Shown here piece after piece: positions 31,970 to 40,671 of a stretch of DNA of 41,909 bases (position 1 is the first letter of the stretch; each line of letters starts with the position of its first letter). Origin of the DNA: an uncultured Alcaligenaceae bacterium (GTDB taxonomy: Bacteria > Pseudomonadota > Gammaproteobacteria > Burkholderiales > Burkholderiaceae_B); assembly GCA_937952975.1 (NCBI GenBank), contig CALFXX010000081.1, positions 1-41,909 of the forward strand, read 5' to 3'. Below the pieces are notes generated by a model. It worked only from the letters and a program-made list of their open reading frames with translations, was not told the origin of the DNA and made no database searches. Both the position numbers and the translations under genes were made by a program.

Positions 31970-32105
31970 CTAACAGCTACTAACCTAATAGCTACTAAGC
32001 TGATAGTTGCTGAACTTATAGTTGCCGAACTAATAGCTACTAAGCTAATAGTGGCCGAGCTAATAAGTTGCTGAACTGATAGCGGCTGACCCGATAGATG
32101 CTGAC
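31970..32105. repeat. 15-bp tandem repeat array (about nine copies)
   Basis: Nine consecutive units follow the pattern CTAATAGCTACTAAG, varying as CTGATAGTTGCTGAA, CTTATAGTTGCCGAA and similar. All are 15 bp except one of 16 bp at 32060-32075. Copies at 31985-31999 and 32030-32044 are identical. A diverged partial copy precedes the array (31956-31969). Every unit holds stop codons (TAA/TAG/TGA), so it is noncoding. It fills the space between the convergent dusA and CBS genes. Confidence 0.85.
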
Positions 32106-32111
32106 CTAGTT

Positions 32112-32573
32112 TTAGCCTTTGTCGTTGGGCTCTTTGTCGCTAGGCCAATCACGAATATAAGCTTTGAGCATTGAATTTTCGAATTTTTGCGCGGCAGCAA
32201 TGGCTTGGGCCATGTCGTAAAACGAGATGACCCCTAACAACATTTCACCCTCCATCACCGGAATATAGCGGGCGTGATGTTCGAGCATTAAGCGCTGTAC
32301 CTCGGTGGCCAGGGTATCTGGGCTGACGCTGACGGGCTTTTTATCCATCAGAGCACCAATCACCACATCGCCAATTGTTCCGTGCTGCTGGCTTAGATAA
32401 CGGATGATTTCGCGAAAGGTCAGCATGCCGACGAGTTGACCACGCTGCATGATCACGAGCGAGCCGATATCATGCACGCTCATGGTTTCAAGGGCGTGGG
32501 TGACCAAGGTTTCGGGTGTTGCGGTAAAAAGGGTGTGTCCCTTAACTTTTAGAACTTCACTGACTTTTAGCAT
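32112..32573 (-). CDS. CBS domain protein
   Basis: A 153-residue protein built of two CBS motifs. The first (about 5-68) has LFTATPETLVTHALETMSVHDIGSLVIMQRGQLVGMLTFREI, and the second (about 75-140) has VSVSPDTLATEVQRLMLEHHARYIPVMEGEMLLGVISFYDMAQAI. Such stand-alone CBS pairs bind adenine nucleotides and act as energy sensors; the partner is unknown. AGGAG lies 6 nt before the ATG. It overlaps the end of the YihY-type gene by 17 nt, so the two are cotranscribed. Confidence 0.85.
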   Translation of the reverse strand: MLKVSEVLKVKGHTLFTATPETLVTHALETMSVHDIGSLVIMQRGQLVGMLTFREIIRYLSQQHGTIGDVVIGALMDKKPVSVSPDTLATEVQRLMLEHHARYIPVMEGEMLLGVISFYDMAQAIAAAQKFENSMLKAYIRDWPSDKEPNDKG

Positions 32574-33879
32574 GCTTGTCTCCTGCGTTGCCGCTCACTA
32601 TGTGGGATTGTAGTGGGTGAGTCAGGGTGCTGTCATGATGGGCTAACACCTCGGTAAGTGTAGGGTCGGCTTGATGCGTGATGAGTTGGCTGAGCGCCTG
32701 CGCCAAAAACGGCTGCTCAGTGAGCTTGATCGAGGAGCGATCTAACGCGAGCTGATCGACTAGGGGACCAAGTGTTGTGCGCTCTGGATCACACGCTAAC
32801 AGCCACCGTTCGTTTTTTGCACCCGGTGCGACAGCCACCAGGCCCATTGTGGTGAGGCAATTGAGGCGTTGCTCGAGCACATTGATTGGCAGACTCAAGC
32901 GTTTGATCAGTTCGAGGCTGCTGCACCCTGGCGGCAGGCTACCGCGGGCCTCACTGAGAACCTTCAAAACTGATAGTGCATCCATCAAGGCGGCACCTGG
33001 CCTGACGTCGGGATTGAGTTGACCAAGTCGCAAAAGCGGTAGATTGGCTGCGACGATGGCGCCAGTCAAGATACCGAGCCAACAAAGATAGACCCAAATC
33101 AAAAAAACGGGCAGAGTCGCAAAAGCACCATAAATCATCGTGTACGTTGAAAAGCTCGCAACGTAGTAGGCAAAGCCGATTTTCATTGCTTCAAGGATCA
33201 AGGACGAGACCAGGCCGCCCACCAGGGCGTCGCCCCGGTGGACGCGTGTGTTGGGCACCACAATAAACAGCGCGGCAAAGGCGAGTGCGCCGAATAATAC
33301 GGGCAATAACTTAATCCCAACTTCAAGTAGCACTGGAATATGGGCCAATAAACCAAGAGATTCGCGCGCTAAAAAAGCCGTTGCGTAAAGGCTTGCCCCG
33401 GTCAATACGGGCCCGAGGGTGATGACTGCCCAGTAGATAATCAGGCGTTGCGTCACGCGACGCTGTCGATCGACCCGCCAAATTGTATTAAGTGCTGACT
33501 CGACCGACATAATCAAAAATACGACAGTGAGGACTAAAAAACCACCGCCAATCGCGGTCAGACGCGACGCTTGCGCGGCAAACTCATTGAGGTAAAACAT
33601 AATGTTGTCTGACACACTAGGTGGCATCAGACTGTTGGTCATGAAGGTTTGAAGTGCGTCGCTAAACTCTTTAAATAACGGAAACGCCGTGAATAAAGAA
33701 AGCACCACGGCCAGCAAGGGCACGATCGAAAGCACTGTTGTAAACGTCAGGCTCGCAGCGAGTTGCACGGTATTGGCCTGTGCGGCGCGCTGCAAGGCCA
33801 GCCTTAGGATTTGACCAAAGCCACTGAAATGACGAGCCATGTGTTTTTTTGTGAAATGTTGCTTTGCATGGGACTGCAT
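32557..33879 (-). CDS. YihY/BrkB-family inner-membrane protein
   Basis: A 440-residue YihY (formerly 'RNase BN') family protein, starting at ATG (MQSHAKQHFTKKH) with GGAG 6 nt upstream. Six or so helices fill about 40-290 (AASLTFTTVLSIVPLLAVVLSLFTAFP, GGFLVLTVVFLIMSVESALNTIWRV, FLIWVYLCWLGILTGAIVAANLPLL). The C-terminal 130 residues form a cytoplasmic winged-helix-like extension (LELIKRLSLPINVLEQRLNCL). Function is uncertain despite the BrkB name. It is followed by the CBS gene, overlapping by 17 nt, and diverges from the DUF2069 gene. Confidence 0.85.
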   Translation of the reverse strand: MQSHAKQHFTKKHMARHFSGFGQILRLALQRAAQANTVQLAASLTFTTVLSIVPLLAVVLSLFTAFPLFKEFSDALQTFMTNSLMPPSVSDNIMFYLNEFAAQASRLTAIGGGFLVLTVVFLIMSVESALNTIWRVDRQRRVTQRLIIYWAVITLGPVLTGASLYATAFLARESLGLLAHIPVLLEVGIKLLPVLFGALAFAALFIVVPNTRVHRGDALVGGLVSSLILEAMKIGFAYYVASFSTYTMIYGAFATLPVFLIWVYLCWLGILTGAIVAANLPLLRLGQLNPDVRPGAALMDALSVLKVLSEARGSLPPGCSSLELIKRLSLPINVLEQRLNCLTTMGLVAVAPGAKNERWLLACDPERTTLGPLVDQLALDRSSIKLTEQPFLAQALSQLITHQADPTLTEVLAHHDSTLTHPLQSHIVSGNAGDKHAKSQ

Positions 33880-33975
33880 GCGAATCTCCGGTCTGCAGGC
33901 GATAATAGCAGCGTCGCCCCCCGTTCGGGCGCGTGACCGCCTATCCCTTTGGCCTATCTGAGCGCAGCAAACACG

Positions 33976-34413
33976 ATGTCCGAGATTAACCCTTCGCCTC
34001 AACCCGTTATCGCTTTAAATGTTGCGCTGCAGCGCACTGCAGTGGTCAGTTTGTTTGGGCTTTTTTTGCTGTGTGTGCTCTGGGAGATCTGGCTAGCACC
34101 GCTTAAGCCTGGCGGCACGCTACTGTTTTTAAAAGCGTTACCGCTGGCTTTCGCAATGCGTGGTGTCCTGCGCGGCAGTCTGTACACAATCCAGTGGGCA
34201 TCGATGTTGGTGTTGTTGTATCTGATGGAGGGTGCGGTGCGCGTGATGTCTGATCCACCCGGACCTTCGATCACGCTGGCTTGGATCGAAATCGCCCTGG
34301 CGACTGCTTTCTTTTTTAGTTCAGTTTTTTATGTGCGTCCGGCTAAACAGGTAGCCAAAGCGCAACAGAAAGCTGAGAAGCAAAAAGATCAAATGAATAA
34401 GTCCAAGGTTTGA
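33976..34413 (+). CDS. DUF2069-family membrane protein
   Basis: A 145-residue protein with about four membrane segments (TAVVSLFGLFLLCVLWEIWL, LPLAFAMRGVLRGSLYTIQWASMLVLLYLMEGAVRV, LAWIEIALATAFFFSSVFYV), matching DUF2069. The function is unknown. The start is ATG (MSEINPSPQP); an upstream TTG adds nine residues. The C-terminal tail AKQVAKAQQKAEKQ... is Lys/Gln-rich and is repeated in frame after the stop codon (see the repeat at 34361-34480). Confidence 0.8.
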   Translation: MSEINPSPQPVIALNVALQRTAVVSLFGLFLLCVLWEIWLAPLKPGGTLLFLKALPLAFAMRGVLRGSLYTIQWASMLVLLYLMEGAVRVMSDPPGPSITLAWIEIALATAFFFSSVFYVRPAKQVAKAQQKAEKQKDQMNKSKV

Positions 34414-34480
34414 TTGTTATCTCAACAAAACGCTGTGAAGCAACAAGAACAGTTGAATAAGACCAAGTCTTGATGCTTCA
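34361..34480. repeat. 60-bp tandem duplication across a stop codon
   Basis: 34361-34420 and 34421-34480 align over 60 bp without gaps at about 75% identity (15 mismatches counted by eye). The first copy encodes the last residues of the DUF2069 protein, QQKAEKQKDQMNKSKV, and its stop. The second reads in the same frame as QQNAVKQQEQLNKTKS and a stop. Differences are mostly conservative (K/N, D/E, M/L, S/T), which suggests both copies were once translated. Confidence 0.7.
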
Positions 34481-34512
34481 CAATGAAACACTGCACGGGT
34501 AGCCCTGACACT

Positions 34513-36069
34513 ATGACGTTATCTTCTAGTTTTGCAACACTCACCAAACCGAATTCGTTTGCGAGTCTGCCCTCGGATTTTTACACGCGCTTGCCCACTA
34601 CGCCGCTGACCACCCCCCGCTTGGTTCATGCAAGCAATGAGGTCGCTGCGCTGCTTGGGATGGCGCCAGAAGCACTGGCGACTCAAGAGTTTCTTGACGT
34701 GGTAAGCGGCACTCAGCCCATGCCTGGTGGTGATACGTTGGCGGCTGTTTACAGTGGACACCAGTTTGGCGTGTGGGCCGGCCAGCTCGGAGACGGTCGA
34801 GCGCACTTGCTTGGTGAAATCCAAGGGCCTACCTGTAGTTTTGAGCTGCAATTGAAAGGTGCGGGCATGACCCCGTACTCGCGAATGGGCGATGGACGTG
34901 CAGTATTGCGCTCTTCGGTACGCGAGTACTTAGCGAGTCACGCCATGCGTGGGCTTGGTATACCCACCACACAGGCGTTGTCACTGGTGTCTGCGCGTAA
35001 CCCAGTTAGGCGCGAAACCCTCGAAACGGCGGCAGTGGTGGCTCGGATGGCACCAAGTTTTATTCGTTTTGGTTCATTTGAGCATTGGGCAGCGCGAAAG
35101 CGGCCCGACTTAATGCGCACGCTTGCTGACTATGTCATTGACCGTTTTTACCCCGAGTGCCGCACCGCCGGCGCTTCTGACCTCGATAGCGACGTCAAAG
35201 ACTACGAGCCTTACGTGCAATTACTGCGCGCCGTTGTGCAACGCACGGCAACGTTGATGGCAAGTTGGCAGGTGGTGGGTTTTTGTCATGGTGTTATGAA
35301 CACTGACAACATGTCGATATTAGGGCTCACGCTTGATTATGGCCCGTACGGTTTTATGGACGGGTTTGACGCTAAACACATTTGTAACCATACCGACAGT
35401 GGAGGGCGCTATGCCTGGCACGCTCAACCCGCAGTGGCGCATTGGAACCTGTATCAACTTGCCAACAGCCTGCACGAAATCGTGCCAGATGCCGAGCCCT
35501 TAAAAGCGGCGCTTGATGAGTACGAGGCTTGTTTTTTAAGCGCGATGCAGTCCCAGATGAGCCAAAAGTTAGGCTTAGGCGAGTGGCAAGCGGGTGACGA
35601 GACCCTGATCGATGATTTGTGGAGTCTGATGCAGGCTAGTCACGCTGACTTTACGCTCACCTTCAGACAACTTGCCTTCGCGCCTGGCCTGACGCTCGCA
35701 TCGCAAGCGCAAATTGAGCGTGACTTAGGCGGCACGGTGAACGCGAATCTGCTGCCTTTTGTGGATTTGTTTGTCGATCGCGCGGGCGCTCAGGCTTGGT
35801 TGAGCCGTTACAGTGCTCGACTAGGCTTGGACCCCACCCAACATTGGCAAGAACGGGTTGCCGGCATGCTGGCCGTGAATCCTCTTTACATTCTGCGTAA
35901 TCACATCGCACAGCAGGCAATTGCAGCGGCCGAAAAGGGCGACTTTAGCGAGGTGCAGCGCCAATACGAGCTTTTGCGCAATCCTTTTGAGGCTCAGCCG
36001 GGGCAAGACGCGTACGCTGCTGCACCGCCTGCAGGAGCGCCACATTTAGAGGTCAGCTGCTCGTCTTGA
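34513..36069 (+). CDS. selO: SelO / YdiU-family protein adenylyltransferase
   Basis: A 518-residue SelO pseudokinase-fold AMPylase. It has the signature SDFYTRLPTTPL, YSGHQFGVWAGQLGDGRAHLLGE, LQLKGAGMTPYSRMGDGRAVLRSSVREYLASHAMRGLGIPT-type blocks and the GFCHGVMNTDNMSILG...DYGPYGFMD segment holding the catalytic Asp residues. The C-terminus ends SCSS, placing the redox Cys third from the end as in E. coli SelO. SelO transfers AMP to Ser, Thr or Tyr residues and is linked to redox stress. The start is uncertain: ATG 34483 is also in frame, and neither has a strong Shine-Dalgarno. Confidence 0.88.
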   Translation: MTLSSSFATLTKPNSFASLPSDFYTRLPTTPLTTPRLVHASNEVAALLGMAPEALATQEFLDVVSGTQPMPGGDTLAAVYSGHQFGVWAGQLGDGRAHLLGEIQGPTCSFELQLKGAGMTPYSRMGDGRAVLRSSVREYLASHAMRGLGIPTTQALSLVSARNPVRRETLETAAVVARMAPSFIRFGSFEHWAARKRPDLMRTLADYVIDRFYPECRTAGASDLDSDVKDYEPYVQLLRAVVQRTATLMASWQVVGFCHGVMNTDNMSILGLTLDYGPYGFMDGFDAKHICNHTDSGGRYAWHAQPAVAHWNLYQLANSLHEIVPDAEPLKAALDEYEACFLSAMQSQMSQKLGLGEWQAGDETLIDDLWSLMQASHADFTLTFRQLAFAPGLTLASQAQIERDLGGTVNANLLPFVDLFVDRAGAQAWLSRYSARLGLDPTQHWQERVAGMLAVNPLYILRNHIAQQAIAAAEKGDFSEVQRQYELLRNPFEAQPGQDAYAAAPPAGAPHLEVSCSS

Positions 36070-36133
36070 TGCAATAATGTGAGCTAGAGTGTTCTTGGAC
36101 TCTTTCAAACTTCATACTTTTTAGTTGTCTCCT

Positions 36134-37192
36134 ATGTCTGGTAATACGCTCGGTACGCTATTTTGTGTCACGAATTTTGGTGAATCCCATGGCCCTGCAA
36201 TAGGCTGTGTGGTCGATGGGTGCCCGCCCGGCCTAGAGCTGTGTGAGCAAGACATTCAAGTTGAACTTGATCGGCGTCGTCCTGGCACCTCGCGCCACGT
36301 GACGCAGCGCCAAGAGGCCGATCAGGTCGAGATCCTGTCTGGGGTGTACCAAGGCAAAACCACCGGCACACCGATCGCGCTGCTGATTCGTAACGTCGAT
36401 GCACGCAGCAAAGACTACAGCGCCATTGCTGATACTTTTCGACCTGGGCATGCTGACTTCACCTATTTCAACAAGTACGGCGAGCGTGATCCGCGTGGTG
36501 GTGGGCGTTCGTCGGCTCGCCTGACCGCGCCGACTGTTGCTGCTGGCGCGATCGCCAAAAAATGGCTGTCTGAGCACGTTGGGGTCAAGGTGAGGGGCTA
36601 CATGAGCCAGTTAGGGCCTATTGCGATGCCTTTTGTCAGTTGGGATCATGTTCCGAATAACCCGTTTTATGCTGCCAATGACATCAGTGCGCCTGAACTT
36701 GAGGCCTATATGGATCAGTTGCGTCGCGATGGCGATTCTGTTGGCGCGCGCATTGAGGTGGTTGCCGAAGGCTTGCCGGCAGGTTGGGGCGAGCCCATCT
36801 ATGACCGCCTTGACGCAGACATTGCCTATGCCATGATGGGTTTAAACGCGGTCAAAGGCGTTGAGATTGGCGCTGGCTTCAAAAGCGTTGAGCAGCGTGG
36901 CTCTGAACACGGCGACGAAATCACTCCAGAAGGCTTTTTAACGAACAACGCCGGAGGCGTGCTGGGCGGCATCTCGACCGGGCAGCCCATTACGGTTAGT
37001 TTGGCAATCAAACCCACCTCAAGTATTCGCACCGAGCGCCGCTCAATCGATCGGGCCGGCAATCCAGTGATGGTGCAAACCCTTGGTCGTCACGACCCGT
37101 GCGTGGGGATTCGGGCAACCCCGATTGCCGAAGCCTTGCTGTCCTTAATTTTGATCGATCATGCCCTGCGCCATCGTGCGCAGTGCGGCTGA
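36134..37192 (+). CDS. aroC: Chorismate synthase
   Basis: A 352-residue FMN-dependent chorismate synthase. Motifs include GNTLGTLFCVTNFGESHGPAIGCVVDGCPPG, DLDRRRPGTSRH-like LDRRRPGTSRHVTQR, SGVYQGKTTGTPIALLI, RPGHADFTYFNKYGERDPRGGGRSSAR and RHDPCVGIRATPIAEAL. It converts EPSP to chorismate, the last shikimate step. The ATG (MSGNTL) was chosen over an upstream TTG. It comes 64 nt after selO and precedes leuC by 68 nt, the order seen in Bordetella-type chromosomes. Confidence 0.97.
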   Translation: MSGNTLGTLFCVTNFGESHGPAIGCVVDGCPPGLELCEQDIQVELDRRRPGTSRHVTQRQEADQVEILSGVYQGKTTGTPIALLIRNVDARSKDYSAIADTFRPGHADFTYFNKYGERDPRGGGRSSARLTAPTVAAGAIAKKWLSEHVGVKVRGYMSQLGPIAMPFVSWDHVPNNPFYAANDISAPELEAYMDQLRRDGDSVGARIEVVAEGLPAGWGEPIYDRLDADIAYAMMGLNAVKGVEIGAGFKSVEQRGSEHGDEITPEGFLTNNAGGVLGGISTGQPITVSLAIKPTSSIRTERRSIDRAGNPVMVQTLGRHDPCVGIRATPIAEALLSLILIDHALRHRAQCG

Positions 37193-37260
37193 GTCCCGAC
37201 CCCGCTATGGCATAATCAAGGGCTACCCTTTTACAACGTGTGTTTGGCAGATCCAGCGTC

Positions 37261-38670
37261 ATGAAAAAAACTCTATACGACAAGCTTTGGGACGCCCATG
37301 TGGTTCACGAAGAACCAGATGGCACCGCAATTTTGTACATCGACCGTCATTTGCTGCACGAGGTCACAAGCCCTCAGGCGTTTGAAGGCCTTGATTTGGC
37401 TGGCCGCCCGCTTTGGCGCCTGAATGCCAATTTGGCTGTGGCCGACCATAACGTGCCCACCGTTGCGAAAGATCGCGCCCAGGGCATCACCGACCCAGTT
37501 TCAAAATTGCAGGTCGATACACTTGACGCCAACTGCGTCAAGCACAACGTGATCGAATTTCGCATGAACGATTTGCGTCAAGGCATCGTTCACGTCATCG
37601 GCCCCGAGCAAGGTGCAACGCTACCCGGCATGACGGTTGTGTGTGGTGACTCTCATACCAGTACGCATGGCGCTTTTGGTGCCTTGGCGTTTGGTATCGG
37701 CACCTCTGAAGTCGAACATGTGATGGCCACGCAAACGCTACAGGCCAAGAAAAACAAAAACATGCTGGTGCGTGTAGAAGGTACGTTGCCGGTTGGCTGT
37801 ACCGCAAAAGACGTGATTTTGTATGTGATCGGTCAAATCGGCACAGCCGGTGGTACGGCGCACGCGATCGAATTCGCTGGTAGCACCATTCGTGGTTTAT
37901 CGATGGAAGGCCGTATGACTTTGTGCAATATGGCGATCGAAGCCGGTGCGCGTTCAGGCATGGTGGCCGTTGACCAAAAGACGATTGATTACTGTGCGGG
38001 TCGTCCGTTTTCACCAAGCGGCGCGTTGTGGGATGCAGCGGTTGCTTACTGGAAAACATTGCATTCAGACGAAGGCGCATTCTTTGATCGCGTGGTCGAA
38101 ATTGATGCGCGTCAAATTGTGCCTCAGGTTACCTGGGGCACCTCGCCCGAGATGGTCTTGCCGGTTACCGGCCGTGTACCAGATCCTGATCGCGAAAAAG
38201 ATGACATGCGCCGCGAAGGCATGGAACGCGCCTTGGTGTACATGGGTCTCAAGCCCAATACCTTGATCGAAGATATCAAGATCGATCGCGTATTTATCGG
38301 TTCGTGCACGAACTCGCGCATTGAAGATTTGCGTGCAGCGGCTGTGATTGCGCGCGGCCGCAAAGTCGCCAGCAACGTGCGTCAAGCACTCGTGGTTGCT
38401 GGCTCAGGCTTGGTTAAAGCGCAGGCTGAGCGCGAAGGTTTAGACAAGATTTTCATCGAAGCTGGCTTCGAATGGCGCGAACCTGGCTGTTCAATGTGCT
38501 TGGCGATGAATGCCGATCGCATCGAACCCGGCGAGCGTTGCGCCTCGACTTCAAACCGCAATTTTGAAGGTCGCCAAGGGCAGGGTGGTCGCACCCATCT
38601 CGTGAGTCCAGCCATGGCAGCAGCGGCAGCCGTGTCGGGTCATTTTGTTGACGTACGTAACCTCCGGTAA
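37261..38670 (+). CDS. leuC: 3-isopropylmalate dehydratase, large subunit
   Basis: A 469-residue aconitase-family protein. The [4Fe-4S] cysteines lie in VCGDSHTSTHGAFGALAFG, FIGSCTNSRIEDLRAAA and EPGCSMCLAMNAD. HNVIEFRMNDLRQGIVHVIGPEQG and the C-terminal NRNFEGRQGQGGRTHLVSP are standard. With LeuD it isomerises 2- to 3-isopropylmalate. The first in-frame ATG was chosen (a GTG 21 nt upstream is possible). A TGGCATAAT extended -10-like sequence at 37208-37216 could mark its promoter, but no good -35 was found. Confidence 0.97.
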   Translation: MKKTLYDKLWDAHVVHEEPDGTAILYIDRHLLHEVTSPQAFEGLDLAGRPLWRLNANLAVADHNVPTVAKDRAQGITDPVSKLQVDTLDANCVKHNVIEFRMNDLRQGIVHVIGPEQGATLPGMTVVCGDSHTSTHGAFGALAFGIGTSEVEHVMATQTLQAKKNKNMLVRVEGTLPVGCTAKDVILYVIGQIGTAGGTAHAIEFAGSTIRGLSMEGRMTLCNMAIEAGARSGMVAVDQKTIDYCAGRPFSPSGALWDAAVAYWKTLHSDEGAFFDRVVEIDARQIVPQVTWGTSPEMVLPVTGRVPDPDREKDDMRREGMERALVYMGLKPNTLIEDIKIDRVFIGSCTNSRIEDLRAAAVIARGRKVASNVRQALVVAGSGLVKAQAEREGLDKIFIEAGFEWREPGCSMCLAMNADRIEPGERCASTSNRNFEGRQGQGGRTHLVSPAMAAAAAVSGHFVDVRNLR

Positions 38671-38675
38671 AGATC

Positions 38676-39332
38676 ATGGATGCATTCATCACTCATCAAG
38701 GTTTGGTCGCTCCGCTCGATCGTGAAAACGTCGACACTGATTTGATCATCCCCAAGCAGTTCCTGAAGTCCATCAAGCGCACGGGCTTTGGCCCCAACCT
38801 GTTTGACGAGATCCGTTATCTGGATCATGGCGAGCCTGGTATGGACAACTCTAAGCGCCCCTTGAATCCAGAATTTATTTTGAACCACTCGCGTTATCAG
38901 GGTGCTTCGATTTTGTTGGGTCGTAAAAACTTTGGCTGTGGCTCAAGCCGTGAGCACGCGCCCTGGGCGTTGGCGCAATACGGTTTTCGCGCAGTGATTG
39001 CCCCCTCGTTTGCAGACATCTTTTTTAACAACAGCTACAAGACAGGCTTCTTGCCGATCGTGTTGTCTGAGTTGCAAATCTCGCGTCTGTTTGATGAGGT
39101 GCGAGGGTTTGTTGGCTACAAACTGACGATCGATCTTGAAAAACAAGTCGTGATTGCACCCGATGGTCGGACGATGGATTTTGATATCACCGCGCATCGC
39201 AAATATTGCATGATCAACGGTTTGGATGAAATTGGTTTGACCTTACGTCAGGCCGACAAGATTCGAACCTTTGAGGCCGAGCGCCTTGCCCGCCATCCGT
39301 GGTTAGATGTTCAACCAATCGGTGCACGTTAA
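38676..39332 (+). CDS. leuD: 3-isopropylmalate dehydratase, small subunit
   Basis: A 218-residue LeuD, swivelling domain of the isomerase. Signatures are LDRENVDTDLIIPKQFLKSI, GASILLGRKNFGCGSSREHAPWALAQYGFRAVIAPSFADIFFNN-type sequence, and KTGFLPIVL. It follows leuC by 5 nt and forms the heterodimer with it. There is no entericidin-like small gene between leuC and leuD, unlike in several Burkholderiales. Confidence 0.96.
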   Translation: MDAFITHQGLVAPLDRENVDTDLIIPKQFLKSIKRTGFGPNLFDEIRYLDHGEPGMDNSKRPLNPEFILNHSRYQGASILLGRKNFGCGSSREHAPWALAQYGFRAVIAPSFADIFFNNSYKTGFLPIVLSELQISRLFDEVRGFVGYKLTIDLEKQVVIAPDGRTMDFDITAHRKYCMINGLDEIGLTLRQADKIRTFEAERLARHPWLDVQPIGAR

Positions 39333-39346
39333 TTCAGTTAAACGTT

Positions 39347-39364
39347 GGGCCGGTTTTCCGGCCC
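39347..39364 (+). terminator. Hairpin between leuD and leuB
   Basis: GGGCCGG (39347-39353), a TTTT loop and CCGGCCC (39358-39364) form a perfect 7-bp GC stem, followed by ATTACTTTT. It lies 14 nt after the leuD stop and 31 nt before leuB. The U run is weak, so it may be an attenuating or RNA-stabilising hairpin inside the leu operon instead of a full terminator. Confidence 0.45.
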
Positions 39365-39395
39365 ATTACTTTTGGATCCATGCAAGAGAACGAAC

Positions 39396-40472
39396 ATGAC
39401 GCAAAAAATTGCAGTATTACCAGGCGACGGCATCGGCGCCGAAATTATCGAACAAGCGGTTCGTGTCTTGGGCGCGCTTAATCTGCCACTTGAAATCAAT
39501 CACGCACCCGTTGGCGGCACCGCCTATGACCTACACGGTCATCCCTTGCCGCCCGCGACCTTAAAGCTCGCACAAGAATCAAACGCGGTGTTGTTTGGTG
39601 CGGTGGGCGACTGGAAATACGACAAGCTGCCGCGCGAGCATCGCCCAGAACAGGCGATTTTGGGCTTGCGTAAGGCGCTCGGGCTTTTTGCGAACTTTCG
39701 CCCTGCGATTTTGTACCCCGAGTTGGCCAATGCCTCATCGTTAAAGCCTGAGGTCGTGTCTGGCCTTGATATTTTGATTTTGCGTGAACTCACGGGTGAC
39801 ATCTATTTTGGTTCGCCGCGTGGCGTGCGCGAGGCCCCTGATGGCCCGTTTGCTGGCGCACGTGAAGGTTTTGACACGATGCGTTACGCCGAGCCCGAGA
39901 TTCGCCGTATTGCACATCTGGGTTTTCAGGCGGCGCTTAAACGCCAACGTCGTTTGTGCAGTGTCGATAAGGCCAACGTGCTTGAAACCTCTCAACTTTG
40001 GCGCGATATCGTGACCGAAGTGGGTAAAGAGTATCCGGATGTCGCACTGTCGCATATGTATGTTGATAATGCTGCGATGCAGTTGGTGCGTGCCCCTCGG
40101 GATTTTGACGTGATTGTGACGGGCAACTTGTTTGGCGATATTTTGTCGGACGAAGCCTCGATGTTGACTGGCTCAATTGGAATGTTGCCTTCGGCTTCTC
40201 TGAATGCGTCGGGTCAGGGGTTGTACGAGCCTAGCCACGGTTCAGCTCCAGACATCGCGGGCAAGGGCGTTGCAAACCCGTTAGCGACGATTTTGTCTGC
40301 GGCAATGATGTTGCGCTATTCACTTGATCAAGCCGCACAGGCTGATCGTATCGAGCAAGCCGTTCGTAAAGTGCTGCAACAAGGGCTTCGCACTGCTGAT
40401 ATTTATGAGCAAGGCACGACTAAAGTGGGTACGACCGCGATGGGCGATGCGGTGCTGAAGGCCTTAGGTTAA
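39396..40472 (+). CDS. leuB: 3-isopropylmalate dehydrogenase
   Basis: A 358-residue NAD-dependent decarboxylating dehydrogenase. Motifs are IAVLPGDGIGAEI, AVLFGAVGDWKYDKLPREHRPE, ANFRPAILYPEL, ILRELTGDIYFG, VDKANVLETSQLWR, the metal-binding HMYVDNAAMQL and VTGNLFGDILSDEASMLTGSIG. It oxidises 3-isopropylmalate to 2-oxoisocaproate. The ATG in GAACATGACGC was chosen, preceded by an AAGAGA-like site; a longer in-frame start overlapping the hairpin is unlikely. It is separated from leuD by 63 nt. Confidence 0.97.
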   Translation: MTQKIAVLPGDGIGAEIIEQAVRVLGALNLPLEINHAPVGGTAYDLHGHPLPPATLKLAQESNAVLFGAVGDWKYDKLPREHRPEQAILGLRKALGLFANFRPAILYPELANASSLKPEVVSGLDILILRELTGDIYFGSPRGVREAPDGPFAGAREGFDTMRYAEPEIRRIAHLGFQAALKRQRRLCSVDKANVLETSQLWRDIVTEVGKEYPDVALSHMYVDNAAMQLVRAPRDFDVIVTGNLFGDILSDEASMLTGSIGMLPSASLNASGQGLYEPSHGSAPDIAGKGVANPLATILSAAMMLRYSLDQAAQADRIEQAVRKVLQQGLRTADIYEQGTTKVGTTAMGDAVLKALG

Positions 40473-40671
40473 GCGAGTGCTCGGCCAGGTTTGAACGAAG
40501 AGGTGGGTTGCCGTGAGGCAAATGATGCTAAATGGCATCTAACAAGGCGAAACCTGCCGCTAAAGCGCTGCAACTTGTTTTAAAAAGCAATGGTGTCACC
40601 GCGTTTCGTTGATCGTGGTGTTAACATAGGTTGTAAGTGTAGGTTTTTAAACGATTTTTTGGTTTTTAACG

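Noticed and set aside
40473..40671. Leader, riboswitch or promoter between leuB and asd
   Set aside because: The region has AT-rich stretches and one TTGATC, but no hexamer pair at 16-18 nt and no recognisable lysine-riboswitch-like or attenuator structure.
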